Source: Pseudomonas mangrovi
Lineage (GTDB): Bacteria; Pseudomonadota; Gammaproteobacteria; Pseudomonadales; Pseudomonadaceae
DNA: 64,000 nucleotides
NCBI RefSeq assembly: GCF_003052585.1
Contig: NZ_QASN01000006.1
Location: 186,001 to 250,000 of the forward strand
Direction: 5' to 3'
Positions 38,083-47,878 of the stretch are shown here, piece after piece. The notes beneath the pieces are model-generated. The model was not told the origin of the DNA and ran no database searches. It saw only the letters and a program-made list of their open reading frames with translations. The first letter of the stretch is position 1. Each line of letters starts with the position of its first letter. A program made the position numbers and the translations under genes.

Positions 38083-40962
38083 CTACAGACGTTGCAGCAG
38101 CGCTTGCAGCGCCAGCTCCGGTTCCAGGGTCCAGAGCGCGTAGCTCAGCGGCAGCGTTTCCAGGCCGGCGCGGGCGAGGACCAGATAGCGTTCGAGCTCG
38201 AGAAAGCCCTCACCCTCCCCCGGGAAGCCCACCAGGTCGATGGCCAGGTACTTGTCGCCGCGCTGGCAGAACAGGTCCAGCAGCAGACCGGCCAGCGGGT
38301 AGTTGGCCCAGGTCCGCACTCCGTGGGCCTGCAGCGCGCTGCACAGTGCCTGTTGAAAGCCGTTCAGAGCCTGCCCGGCAGGATGCTCGCGTTGCTGGGC
38401 GTGCAGGTTCTCCAGATAGCGGCGCAGCAGATGGCCGGACGGCAGGCCCTTCTCGTCGCCGCTGTAGAGCAGCAGCTGACGCTCGCGGGCGCGGGTGATG
38501 GCGACGTTGAACATGTCCTCGCGGTTCAGATAGGCAGCGGCCTGGGAGCTGCCGCCGTGGATCGCGAAGCTGATGATCATCAGGTCGCGCTCCTCACCCT
38601 GGAAGCCGTAGGGCGTGGCGATCAGCAGGCGGAATTCGCGCACCTGCTCGAGCGACAGGCTGGCGGCGACCTGCTCGCGAATCGCGTCGACCTGGTCGCG
38701 GAACGGCGAGAGCACGCCGATGCTTGGCTTGAGCGGGCTGGCGGCATAGTGCCGTAGGTGCTCGCCGAGCATGTTCAGCACCCAGTCGACTTCCGCCTGG
38801 TTGACCCCGTTGCTGGCGCGCTCGCCCTGCAGCCGTACCAGCTGCAGGCTGTCGCAGCCTGCGTGCGCGAGTGCTGCGCTGTCCGGCTGGCCGGGGCTCT
38901 CCTGGCTGGGTCTGGCGAGACCCGGACTTTCCTGGCCGGGCCTTTCCTTCATCACCTTCAGCTGGCCGTTGTAGAACTGCTCGTTGCTGAAGCGGATCAG
39001 CGCCGGGCGGCTGCGGAAGTGTTCGTCGAGGAAGGTCACCGCCTGCTGGCTGGCCAGGTGCATGCCGACCAGGTCGAGCACGCTGTTGTCACGATAGCTC
39101 CACTGCTCACGATCACGCGCGTCAAGGCCGGCACGCACCAGCAGGTCGACCTCGCGCTGGCGCGAGAGGAAGGAGACGTGGCGCAGCTGGCGCACGTCGC
39201 CGCAGACCACCGCACGCCGACAGCGCTGGAAGGCCGGCAGTGCCGAGGCGATATCGCATTGGCTGGCCTCATCCATCAGCATCACGTCGAACAGTTCTGC
39301 ACGCAGAGGCAGCAGGCGATGCAGCTCGTCCAGGGTCATCACCCAGATCGGGAAGGCAGTGAGCAACTGCGTCGGCTCGATGTCGTCGAACAGCGCCAGC
39401 TGGCGCTGCGAGTTGCGCGCACGCAGCGCCTGGTTATAACGCACCAAGGTCGGCCGCTCGGTAGCGACCAGGTAGCCAAGCTGCTCCCGGCGACGCAGGC
39501 CGAGGTAGCGCTGGCTGCTTTGTTCGCGTTCGCGCTGGCACTGGCGTAGTCGATCGAGCAGCTCCCAGGGACGGACCGCCTCGCGAACCTGCCGGCGGGC
39601 CCGAGGCAAGGTCCACCAGCGCGCCCAGAAGCCCAGCGCCCGCCGCTGGGCACGCTCGATCAGGCTGCTCCAGCGCAACGCCTGGACAGCCCGCTGGCGA
39701 AAGGCCTCGGCCAGCCCCCGTTCCTGCTCGACCAGCGCCTGCAACTGCGCGCGCAGCGGCTCCTCGGGCAGCTCGAGCGGTGTATCCGGGTCCAGGCCCT
39801 GGCGCCGGCGCTGGTTGCGACAATGCCGTTCGGCGGCTGTCTGCGTCAGGCGCTGGCGGCCGCCAAGGTTGCCTTGCAGCCAGTCGTCCAGATGGGCCCG
39901 CAACGCCCGACGCAGGTCCTGGCCATTGCCGTCGAGCACGATATTGGCCAGCCCGAAGTCGTGGCGCAGCTTGTCGGCGACAACCCGCACCGCCTGCTCG
40001 CTGCGGCTGACCACCAGCACGCTTTCGCCATTCAGGTAGCGATCCAGTGCCAGCGCCGCCAGGGTGTAGCTCTTGCCTGTACCTGGCGGGCCGGCGATCT
40101 GGCTCAGATCGAAGCGCGCCGCGCTGTCCAGCGCCTGCACCTGCGCCGCACTGAGCAGCGACGGCAGGCTCTCGGGCGTGCTGTTCACCGCCTCGCGCGG
40201 GTCCGCCGGCAGCGCTTCGCCAAGCAACCGGCGCAGCGGCGCGGACAGCGCTTCGCTCTGTTGCAGTTGCTGCAGCTCATGAGCGATGCCGCGACTGCCG
40301 CTGCCCCGCGCCACCAACGCCACGAACGCCGCCGCGCGCAGCGAGGGGGGCTTGCCGCGGCGTGCCTTGCTCAGCGTCTGCGCCTCGTCCAGACGGGGAA
40401 AGGCCGCACCTTGCAGCACATCCTCGACCAGGGTGAAACGCTGCAGCCACTGCAGCAGCTCGCCGAGCACGTGGGCGTCGATGGCTGCGGCGGGCAACGG
40501 CAGGCCGGACAGCTCGTCGACATGCTCGGGGCGCATCAGGCTGCGCAGCAGGCGCCAATTGGCATGCGGCTGCGCCGTGTCGATGGTCAGCAGATAGCCG
40601 TCGGCATCGGCACTGGCACTCAGGCGCGCCTCGTAGTAGACCAGCGGACCGCACAACGACAATGCCGGCGCATCCTCGCGCTGCAGGCGGCCACAGATCG
40701 GCAGGACGCCGTAGACCAGCTGCAGCTCGCGCTGATAGAGATTCTGCTGCTTGTCCAGTTCGGCGCCGAGCGCAGGTGGCAGTGCGATCACCGGCAGGTC
40801 GCCGCAAGCCAGTTCGTCGCGACCGTCCAGCCAGGCCCAGCGCTCGGCGCGCAGCTTGCCGAGGTTGTCCAGATCCAGGTCGCGACTGTCAGCCAGGTAG
40901 CAGCTGCGGTAGAAGCCGATACGCTGGCGAACCTCTTCCGGGGCTTCCCGCTGCTCGCCCAT
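38083..40962 (-). CDS. SF1 helicase with C-terminal nuclease-like domain
   Basis: A 959-residue protein. Walker A AGPPGTGKSYT (near 290), motif II LMDEASQCD (near 562), motif III GDVRQLRHVSF and the late motifs (TPYGFQGEERDLMIISFAIHG, NVAITRARERQ) define an Upf1-like SF1 helicase. A long arginine-rich helical insertion separates motifs I and II. The last 90 residues (AHGVRTWANYPLAGLLLDLF, RGDKYLAIDLVG, ELERYLVLARAG) look like a Vsr/PD-(D/E)XK-type domain. Its ATG shares one base with the stop of the phospholipase D gene, so the two form a coupled pair. Role in DNA or RNA processing inferred. Confidence 0.82.
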   Translation of the reverse strand: MGEQREAPEEVRQRIGFYRSCYLADSRDLDLDNLGKLRAERWAWLDGRDELACGDLPVIALPPALGAELDKQQNLYQRELQLVYGVLPICGRLQREDAPALSLCGPLVYYEARLSASADADGYLLTIDTAQPHANWRLLRSLMRPEHVDELSGLPLPAAAIDAHVLGELLQWLQRFTLVEDVLQGAAFPRLDEAQTLSKARRGKPPSLRAAAFVALVARGSGSRGIAHELQQLQQSEALSAPLRRLLGEALPADPREAVNSTPESLPSLLSAAQVQALDSAARFDLSQIAGPPGTGKSYTLAALALDRYLNGESVLVVSRSEQAVRVVADKLRHDFGLANIVLDGNGQDLRRALRAHLDDWLQGNLGGRQRLTQTAAERHCRNQRRRQGLDPDTPLELPEEPLRAQLQALVEQERGLAEAFRQRAVQALRWSSLIERAQRRALGFWARWWTLPRARRQVREAVRPWELLDRLRQCQREREQSSQRYLGLRRREQLGYLVATERPTLVRYNQALRARNSQRQLALFDDIEPTQLLTAFPIWVMTLDELHRLLPLRAELFDVMLMDEASQCDIASALPAFQRCRRAVVCGDVRQLRHVSFLSRQREVDLLVRAGLDARDREQWSYRDNSVLDLVGMHLASQQAVTFLDEHFRSRPALIRFSNEQFYNGQLKVMKERPGQESPGLARPSQESPGQPDSAALAHAGCDSLQLVRLQGERASNGVNQAEVDWVLNMLGEHLRHYAASPLKPSIGVLSPFRDQVDAIREQVAASLSLEQVREFRLLIATPYGFQGEERDLMIISFAIHGGSSQAAAYLNREDMFNVAITRARERQLLLYSGDEKGLPSGHLLRRYLENLHAQQREHPAGQALNGFQQALCSALQAHGVRTWANYPLAGLLLDLFCQRGDKYLAIDLVGFPGEGEGFLELERYLVLARAGLETLPLSYALWTLEPELALQALLQRL
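38881..38950 (-). repeat. Tandem repeat inside the helicase gene
   Basis: The DNA encodes two imperfect decapeptides, RPGQESPGLA and RPSQESPGQP, at about residues 671-694, between helicase motifs. This proline-rich stretch is unlike the rest of the protein and probably varies in length between strains. Confidence 0.6.
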
Positions 40963-41651
40963 CAGTTGCCCGCGTAGCGCGCCCAGAGCGCCTCGAATTC
41001 ACGCGCGTAGCTGGCCACCAGCTGCGGATGGTTGATCACCAGCAGGTTTTCCTCATTGCTGGTGGTGGCGCTGCGGGTCCAGTTGAAGCTGCCGTTGAGC
41101 AGCAGGCGGCCGTCGAAAATCGCGAACTTGTGGTGCATGTGATAGGGCCCGGCGTCGATCCGCAACGGCACGCCACGGCTGCGCAGCCACTGGATGTCGC
41201 TGCCTTCGTCGAACTGCTTTTCGTTGTCGGTGATCACTCGCACGGCGATGCCGCGCTGGTGGCTGGCGAGGATGATTTCGCTGAGCTGATCATCTGAGAT
41301 GGTGTAGACACAGATATCGATGCTCTTGCGTGCCTGCTGGCAGAGGTCGCGAATCTTGCGCCGGCAGCTCTCGCCGGGACTGAAATGCGCACTGGCCTGG
41401 TCGAATACCACCGGTGTCGCCGCGGCGTCGAGGGTCTTGATCACCTGCTCCAGCCACTTCAGTGCAGGCTCGGCGTTGCCCGGCTCGCGGACCAGCTCGC
41501 GGACCAGGGCGAAGGCGCGGTTACGCATGTAGCGCACCTGCTCGGTGCCGAGGTTGCTGCCAAGCTGGCGCAACTCGTCGCGTTCCTCATTGCTCAAACG
41601 CAGGTCAGCAACGCTCTCGCGCAGTTGCCGGTCAAGACGATCGAAATCCAT
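40962..41651 (-). CDS. Phospholipase D-superfamily single-HKD protein (probable nuclease)
   Basis: 229 residues: a helical N-terminus (about 1-75) and one PLD domain with the HKD motif HxKx4D at His173, Lys175 and Asp180, followed by GSFNWTRSA. A single-HKD unit dimerises to build the active site, as in the Nuc nuclease and the Zucchini/mitoPLD group, so a nuclease or phosphodiesterase is more likely than a lipase. No signal peptide is present. It is coupled to the SF1 helicase by a one-base overlap, a pairing seen in some defence systems. Confidence 0.85.
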   Translation of the reverse strand: MDFDRLDRQLRESVADLRLSNEERDELRQLGSNLGTEQVRYMRNRAFALVRELVREPGNAEPALKWLEQVIKTLDAAATPVVFDQASAHFSPGESCRRKIRDLCQQARKSIDICVYTISDDQLSEIILASHQRGIAVRVITDNEKQFDEGSDIQWLRSRGVPLRIDAGPYHMHHKFAIFDGRLLLNGSFNWTRSATTSNEENLLVINHPQLVASYAREFEALWARYAGN

Positions 41652-41812
41652 AAAGCTCCCTTTTCATCATTTGGAAAGGCCGTCGAAAGACCTAGGCGAG
41701 ACAGCCAGCGCACAACCGACAGGGCGGCCTCGCAAAAAACAGCGACGCAGCGATGGCAATGCACGACTGCAGGGCTGCAGAGTGCCGCAGGAAACCATAG
41801 CCGGGCTGGTTT

Positions 41813-42361
41813 TCAACGATCCCTTCGGCGGCTGAAAGCAGCATAAAGCACACCGCAGAAGGCGCCGGCCAGATGGTACTCGAAGGACACCCCTTCACGC
41901 GGCAACAGACCGAACAGCCAGCCGCCGTAGAGCAGGAAGACCAGTACGGCGAGCAGCAGATCGAGCAGGCTGCGATCGAACCAGGCGCGCGCCAGCAACA
42001 GGCCCCAGAGACCGAACAGCCAGCCACTGGCGCCGACATGCACGCCGGTGCGACCGAACAGCCAGACCAGCAGGCCACTGCCGAGGATGATGAAGGCGCT
42101 GGCGTAGAGAAAATCACGTCGCGAGCGCAACAGCACCAGGCAGCCCAGCGGCAGCAGGCCGCTGAGGTTGCTCAGCAGATGTGCCCAGCTGCCGTGCAGC
42201 CACGGGGAGAACAGCACCCCGGCCAGCGCCTGCGGCTGTCGCGGCACCAGACCCAGCCCGTTCAGCGCATAGCCGCTCAGGCTGTTGCCCAGCTGCAGCA
42301 ACAGCATGAGGGCGGCGATCGCCAGCAGCAGGCGCAGCCGGCTCAGCGCGCCGTCCTTCAC
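41813..42361 (-). CDS. Rhomboid-family intramembrane serine protease
   Basis: A 182-residue protein with about six membrane helices. The dyad is visible: Ser112 in VGASGWLFG and His163 in EYHLAGAFCG, with the HxxxN motif (His61, Asn65) in the second helix. It should cleave membrane-anchored substrates within the bilayer. The start overlaps the stop of the DUF3686 ATPase gene by four bases, so it belongs to that operon. No substrate with a rhombosortase-type tail is seen nearby. Confidence 0.88.
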   Translation of the reverse strand: MKDGALSRLRLLLAIAALMLLLQLGNSLSGYALNGLGLVPRQPQALAGVLFSPWLHGSWAHLLSNLSGLLPLGCLVLLRSRRDFLYASAFIILGSGLLVWLFGRTGVHVGASGWLFGLWGLLLARAWFDRSLLDLLLAVLVFLLYGGWLFGLLPREGVSFEYHLAGAFCGVLYAAFSRRRDR

Positions 42362-45300
42362 GCAGGCGCTTCGTCTTCGCCGCTGCTGCGCTGCTCCTGG
42401 CCCAGGTGCTCGGCCAGGCTGCGCAGCTGGGTGGAGATTTCCAGCATGCGGTTGTGCGTACGCAGATCGATGTCGATCTTCTTGTCCATGGTCTTGATCA
42501 GTGGCAGGAAGCTGTCCTGCAGGGTGTCGGCCAGGCTCTCCAGCAGCTTCTGCACCGCCGGCTGCGGCTGCGCGACGACCTCGACCTGCGGCCGCAGCCG
42601 GCCGAGGTTTTCCAGCCCTTCTAGCAGCTGCGCCCAGGGCACTGCCGGCGCCGGCTCGGTCGCCGCCTGAGCGGGCTGCTGCAGCGCGCCACCAAGCTCG
42701 CGCACGCCCTCGACCAGATCGTTGAGCTGCGCCACCACGCGACCGCCAACATCGCTGTCGCTGCCACCCATGGCCTTGTTGCGCAGGAAATCACGCTTGA
42801 TCTGCGCCCAGCGCTGCGCCTGCTCCTCGGTCATGTTGCCACGCAACTCGGCGAGCTTGAGCAGGTTCTCCTCGGCGCCGCTGGTGAGCAGCTGCGACTC
42901 GCCCTGATAGTGATCGGCGATCAGTTGCAGCAGCTCGGCATCGTTCATCACCGAGCTGATCTTCTCCGCCATCTTGTTCATGTTGCGGTAGCTGCCTTGC
43001 AGCTTGAACGGCGGCTCGGTGCGGTACTGATCGGCCTGCGCTGCGCTGACGATGTACTGCTGGTTGACCCGGCCGACCACGTCGCGGATCTGCATCAGCC
43101 GTTGCAGGGTGGTGACGATCTCGTTGATCTCCGCACCGCTGTAGCTGTGCGACAGCTCGTTGCTGGAGAATGGCTTGCCCTCGGCCTTGGCGACGAAGCG
43201 ATAGACGTCGGCCATGTCGCGGGTCGCCAGCGGCGCCAGCACCGGGTTGGAGGTCAGGCTGTTCTCGATGTAGGACAGCGCGAAGGCTTCCTGCATGCCG
43301 CCCAGGGTGTCACCCAGGTTGTAGATGTCGGCACGGTTGGCGAGCATGTCCGGAATCTTGAACAGCTCGCCGGACTCGGTGTACGGGTTGCCGCTCATCA
43401 CCACGCAGAACTTCTTGCCGCGCATGTCGTAGGTCTTGGTCTTGCCCTTCCACACGCCCTCGATGCGCCGGGTGCCATCGCACAGCGAGATGAACTTCTG
43501 CAGGAACTCCGGATGGGTGTGCTGGATGTCGTCGACATAGAGCATCACGTTGTTGCCCATCTCCAGCGCCAGGTTGAGCTTCTCCAGCTCCTGGCGCGAG
43601 GTCGCGTCGGGTGCCTGCGCCGGGTCCACCGAGCGCACCTCGTGGCCCAGCGCCGGGCCGTTGATCTTCATGAAGATCAGCCCGAGGCGATGGGCGACGT
43701 ACTCCATCAGCGTGGTCTTGCCGTAGCCGGGGGGCGAGATGAGCATCAGCAGGCCCATCAGGTCGGTGCGCTTGTTCTCGCCGGCGGTGCCCATCTGCTT
43801 GGCCAGGTTGTCGCCGATGAAGCTCAGGTAGACGTCGTTGATCAGCTTGTTGCGCACGAACGAGGACAGCGGCCGCGGCTTGAACTCGGCCAGGCGCAGG
43901 GCCTCGCGCTCGCGGCTGACGATCTCCTGGCGCAGCGCCTGATAGCGGGCCAGCCCCGGGAGGAAGCGCTGGCGGTGCTCGCGCAGGCGAGCGAAGAAGT
44001 CGTCCAGCGCCAGGGTCAGGCGTTGTTCGTGAATGCGCGGGTGCTCGCCCAGCAGGCCTTCCAGGCTGAAACGCAGATCCAGCTCGGTGATCCGTCGCGG
44101 CAGGCTCTCGGGCAGCAGCAACAGAGCAATGGCTTCGGCGATGTAGTTGCTCAGCTCGGCAAACTCGCCCTCGCTGCACAGCCCCTGCAACCAGTTCTCG
44201 ACCAGTGCCCATTGCGCGCCAGGACGCGCCTCCAGGCGTGCCAGGGTCTGCTGGAAACCGTCCCAGACCCGCGCCGCCTGCAGACGCGCCTGCAATCCTG
44301 CGAGCAGCTCGCGGGCGTACTTGCTGAGGATGAACTCGATGCGTTCGGCCGCCAGCTCCTGCACCAGGTACTCGGCGGCCTCGGCCAGCAGTCTGGGTTC
44401 GTGCACCAGCGCCTGGCTCTCGGCCCAGGCCTGGATGGCGGCCTGCACCTCGGCCTCGAGCTGGTCGAGGGCGTCACGGCGGGCGAACAGCTGCAGGATA
44501 TTACGACCGTTGCGCGCGCGCTCCGGCCAGCCGGCAAAGGCGTCCTGAGCATGCACCTGACCCCAGAAGAACAACGCCAGGCCGCGTGCCGCCGGTGCAT
44601 GACTGAGCAGCCCGGCGCTCTCGCGCAGCGGCAGCAGGCGCGCCAGGATCAGTGCCGCATCATGGTCGTGGATGCCCTTCTCGTAGCCTTCCTTGTAGCG
44701 CGGCGTGGCGAAGTCGCGCACGCGCCGGGTCAGCGCGTCCGGGTCGGCCAGCAGCGGCCGCAGCAGGTCCAGGTTCAGCCCCTCGCGACCGGCCTCGGCG
44801 GCGGCAAGCACCTCGCCCGCCAGGTATTCGGCGCGATACAGCTGGGCCGATTCCGACTCCAGGGCGACCTGCCAGAACTCGCGCAGCGCCTCCAGTTCGG
44901 GATTGCGCAGCGGCTCGAGAAAATCGGTGCCTGTCAGGTGCAGATGCAGGGCATCGCCACGCGGCATCAGCGTCAGATCGAGCTCCTGGGTGTTGACGCT
45001 GAAGCGATGGCGCGGGCCGAGGCGGATGACGTTGCCGCCTTCCTCGAACAGCTCGCTCTTGTCACGCAGCGCGCGCACCGCCTGGTCGCGGGCGCCCTTC
45101 AGGCGCGCCTCGACGTCATCGGCCTTGACGCTGTCCTTGAGCTCGCGCAGGCGCTCGGCCAGCTCGCGCAGCTTGAGGATCAGCGGGTCGGCGGCGAAGA
45201 ACGAGTTGAGCTCTTCCATCGCGGTGAAGCGCGCGGTGCGCCGGGCGAGGCTGTCGAGAATCCGCCGGGCGGCGTCGAGCAGGCCCTGGGCGCGGCGCTG

Positions 45301-47610
45301 GCGCTCGTCGAGCAGGCTCTGCTTGTGCGCCTCGAAGGTTTCCAGCAGCTCCTCGCGCTTGGCCAGGATGTCGCCAAGGAACCGCTCGTGATCGCCAAAC
45401 TGGCTCTCCAGCTCCTCCAGCTGCACCAGCAGGCGCGACAGCTGCTCGTCGCAACGCTCCGGGTCCTGCGCCTGGGCCAGGGCGTTGGTGATGCCCTGGC
45501 TGAAGAGTTTGAACTGGGCACCGAACTGCGCCACGGTCTCGGCCGAGCCGAGCCCCTTGCGCCGCTGTTCGGCGCGCGCCTTGGACTGGTTGAGACGGGC
45601 GTAGACCTCGGAGATCGACTCGACGATGCGGGTACGCTGGGTAGCGTCATCGATCTGCAGGCTGGCCATCAGCGAGGACAGCATGTCGAGGTTGCCGGCC
45701 AGCTCCTGCATCGCCTGCAGCGGCTCGTTGAGCTGGCTGACGCTCTCGGCCTTCTGCGCCTGCGCATCCAGCTCGGCGAGCAGGCTGACGTAGGGCTGCA
45801 GCGCGGCGTCGCTGGCGAGGAAGGCGCTGGTCGCCGCGGCAATCCGCGTCTGGTGGGCGAGCAGCTCGGCCTCCATCTCGTCGATACGGGGCACATCGAT
45901 ATAGCGCAAATCGCGGATGGTCAGCAGCCGGCCACGCTGCGCGGTGATCGCGTTGAGCGCGTCGACATACTGCTGCACCTGATCCCAACTGTCGGGAATG
46001 AGCCCGGCGAGCAGGCTCTTCTGCCCGGTCTCGGCCTCGGCCATGGCCCGCGCCGACTGTTGGCGGATGCTCTCGACCTTCTCGAATTCATCCAGCACCA
46101 GCTCGCCGGTCGCCGCGACCTCCCGCAGCAGCGGCGCCAGGCCCTCGCACTGGGCATCGTCGAGCCAGTGGTAGGCGTCGAACAGCCGGCGGGTGTTCTG
46201 GCACAGCTGGGTGTAGCGGGTAACCGACACCTCGGGGCTGTCGATCTCGCGGCTCAGGCCGAGCAGGTCGGACACCCCGCGCACCAGCTCGGCATTGCCG
46301 ATGCGGCCGAAGAATCCGCCGCGGGTCGGCTGGCGGGCGGCGAACTCGTCACTCTGGAATGGCGTCTGCCAGATCTGCATCGGATGGATGCGCGTCGGCT
46401 CCTCGCCCTCGGCGGCGAAGATCACCATGCGCCCGTCTTCCAGGCGCGCGTAGCCGTGGCCGAAGATCGGATTCTGCAGCTGGCGGCTGATCATGTTGTA
46501 GGTGAACAGCGCCGAGCGGCCTTCTTCGGGGTGATAGAAGACGTACTGCACGTCCTCGCCATTGGGCGAGCGCACCGCGCGCTTGAAGCGCATGCCCTGC
46601 ATCGACTGCTCGAAGGTCTTGTATTCGCCGCTCTGCAGGTAGTAGCCGCCGGGGAAGATGATCCCGTGGTCTTCCGGCAGCTGCACGCAGGCCAGGCCGA
46701 TGGCGTCGATGCGCTCGACCTTGCGCGTCAGGCAGTTGAACACCAGGTAGCGCCACTGCTCCTCGCGGTAGGGCAGGATTTTCAGCAGGATCAGGCTGCC
46801 GAGGCGGGCGTACTCGACCTGGGCATCGTCCAGCGACTGGGTCTTGTCGACCACCGGTTCGCGATAGATGCCCAGCCCGTCCTCGGTATTGTTTTCGACC
46901 TTGATCGTCAGGTCGCCACCGACGGTTTCGACGAAGACGGTATCGAGGATATTCAGGTGTGGATGGCGTCCGTTGACCACCATCTCGCGACCGCACTTCT
47001 GCCATTCGAAGTCGAACGGCGCCGGCAGCGCGATGTCGCGCTCGCCGCGGTTGTCGATGTAGCGGATCTCCTTGCCGTCGACCGAGATCGACCAGCGGAA
47101 CACGCGGATGTCGCTGACCCGCTCGCCGATCTGGAAACTCGCCAGCAGCTTGCCGTCGCGCACCAGCAGCTGCAGCAGGCGGGTGTTCTTGTAATAGGTA
47201 TAAAGCTCGTTGAAGTCGTTGACGAAGCCCTGCTGGGCCAGAAAGCTGCCGGCCAGCGGCACCGCTTCGGCTTCATAACCCTCGGCCTGCTCGCTCAGGC
47301 GGTAGAGCGAAAAGACGTCCTCGATGCGGGTCTCCTGCTTGAGCCCGAGGAACACGTTGTAGCCGAACAGCAGGCAGTCGCCGACCTGGACGATGTCGCG
47401 GGCGACGCAGTTGTTCTCGGTGCGGATGCGCACCCGCCCAATCACTTCCATGCGACTGCTGCCGAATGCCTCCAGGCGCTGCGCGTTCAGCGCATCGGTC
47501 AGCGCACGCAGGCGCTGGCCCTGCTCCTGTAGGCGCCGCTGCAGCACTTCATAGGCGCCGCCCTCGGCAACCGCCTTGTCCAATACGTCCTGTGGTTGAG
47601 CGTCCGACAT
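42358..47610 (-). CDS. Giant DUF3686-type AAA ATPase
   Basis: 1750 residues. The N-terminal third (about 60-430) is beta-rich, with repeated ENNTEDGLGIYREP/GRMVIFAAEG-type strands; the middle (about 480-870) is coiled-coil; an AAA module lies at about 1285-1560 with Walker A SPPGYGKTT (near 1295), Walker B VMLYVDDIQ (near 1355) and a VVMSGNPYTESGELFKIPD loop like MoxR/dynein-type AAA proteins. Relatives are often labelled DNA-repair ATPases, on thin evidence. There are no membrane segments. The gene is the centre of the leftward cluster from 52340 and is joined to the rhomboid gene by overlap. Confidence 0.82.
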   Translation of the reverse strand: MSDAQPQDVLDKAVAEGGAYEVLQRRLQEQGQRLRALTDALNAQRLEAFGSSRMEVIGRVRIRTENNCVARDIVQVGDCLLFGYNVFLGLKQETRIEDVFSLYRLSEQAEGYEAEAVPLAGSFLAQQGFVNDFNELYTYYKNTRLLQLLVRDGKLLASFQIGERVSDIRVFRWSISVDGKEIRYIDNRGERDIALPAPFDFEWQKCGREMVVNGRHPHLNILDTVFVETVGGDLTIKVENNTEDGLGIYREPVVDKTQSLDDAQVEYARLGSLILLKILPYREEQWRYLVFNCLTRKVERIDAIGLACVQLPEDHGIIFPGGYYLQSGEYKTFEQSMQGMRFKRAVRSPNGEDVQYVFYHPEEGRSALFTYNMISRQLQNPIFGHGYARLEDGRMVIFAAEGEEPTRIHPMQIWQTPFQSDEFAARQPTRGGFFGRIGNAELVRGVSDLLGLSREIDSPEVSVTRYTQLCQNTRRLFDAYHWLDDAQCEGLAPLLREVAATGELVLDEFEKVESIRQQSARAMAEAETGQKSLLAGLIPDSWDQVQQYVDALNAITAQRGRLLTIRDLRYIDVPRIDEMEAELLAHQTRIAAATSAFLASDAALQPYVSLLAELDAQAQKAESVSQLNEPLQAMQELAGNLDMLSSLMASLQIDDATQRTRIVESISEVYARLNQSKARAEQRRKGLGSAETVAQFGAQFKLFSQGITNALAQAQDPERCDEQLSRLLVQLEELESQFGDHERFLGDILAKREELLETFEAHKQSLLDERQRRAQGLLDAARRILDSLARRTARFTAMEELNSFFAADPLILKLRELAERLRELKDSVKADDVEARLKGARDQAVRALRDKSELFEEGGNVIRLGPRHRFSVNTQELDLTLMPRGDALHLHLTGTDFLEPLRNPELEALREFWQVALESESAQLYRAEYLAGEVLAAAEAGREGLNLDLLRPLLADPDALTRRVRDFATPRYKEGYEKGIHDHDAALILARLLPLRESAGLLSHAPAARGLALFFWGQVHAQDAFAGWPERARNGRNILQLFARRDALDQLEAEVQAAIQAWAESQALVHEPRLLAEAAEYLVQELAAERIEFILSKYARELLAGLQARLQAARVWDGFQQTLARLEARPGAQWALVENWLQGLCSEGEFAELSNYIAEAIALLLLPESLPRRITELDLRFSLEGLLGEHPRIHEQRLTLALDDFFARLREHRQRFLPGLARYQALRQEIVSREREALRLAEFKPRPLSSFVRNKLINDVYLSFIGDNLAKQMGTAGENKRTDLMGLLMLISPPGYGKTTLMEYVAHRLGLIFMKINGPALGHEVRSVDPAQAPDATSRQELEKLNLALEMGNNVMLYVDDIQHTHPEFLQKFISLCDGTRRIEGVWKGKTKTYDMRGKKFCVVMSGNPYTESGELFKIPDMLANRADIYNLGDTLGGMQEAFALSYIENSLTSNPVLAPLATRDMADVYRFVAKAEGKPFSSNELSHSYSGAEINEIVTTLQRLMQIRDVVGRVNQQYIVSAAQADQYRTEPPFKLQGSYRNMNKMAEKISSVMNDAELLQLIADHYQGESQLLTSGAEENLLKLAELRGNMTEEQAQRWAQIKRDFLRNKAMGGSDSDVGGRVVAQLNDLVEGVRELGGALQQPAQAATEPAPAVPWAQLLEGLENLGRLRPQVEVVAQPQPAVQKLLESLADTLQDSFLPLIKTMDKKIDIDLRTHNRMLEISTQLRSLAEHLGQEQRSSGEDEAPA

Positions 47611-47700
47611 CGTTTGGTTCCTGGAATCTTCGTCTGCGGGCTATCGATGATTTTGTTGGCTGGGCATGCCGCCGGATCGGCCATCAGCAGGATGCGAGGT

Positions 47701-47860
47701 TAGCCATGGTGGACAAGGCTTGCGCCATGCCCACCCTACGAAAAAGCTGCCCCCGCAGGAGGCCGCACGCCCGTAGGGTGGACATGCCAGGGGCATGTCC
47801 AGCACCTCGGAGCTCGAGGCCGTCTGGTGGACAAGGCTTGCGCCTTGTCCACCCTACACA
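47701..47860 (+). repeat. C-type repeat pair between the ATPase and TerB genes
   Basis: GTAGGGTGGACATGCC at 47773 is opposed by GGCTTGCGCCTTGTCCACCCTAC near 47858, with a shorter related copy at 47707-47738. These are related to module C at 20106 and 31075 and break the otherwise compact operon. Confidence 0.7.
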
Positions 47861-47878
47861 TCTCCTGCTGCCCCGGCG

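Noticed and set aside
38083..41651. A complete DISARM system.
   Set aside because: The methylase and DUF1998 genes of DISARM are absent; only the nuclease-helicase theme is shared.
42910..47532. A 1540-codon open frame on the plus strand, antisense to the DUF3686 gene.
   Set aside because: It is a codon-phase shadow of a GC-rich gene; its translation is a low-complexity Leu/Gln/Val/Asp mix without known domains, and the minus strand encodes a recognisable ATPase.
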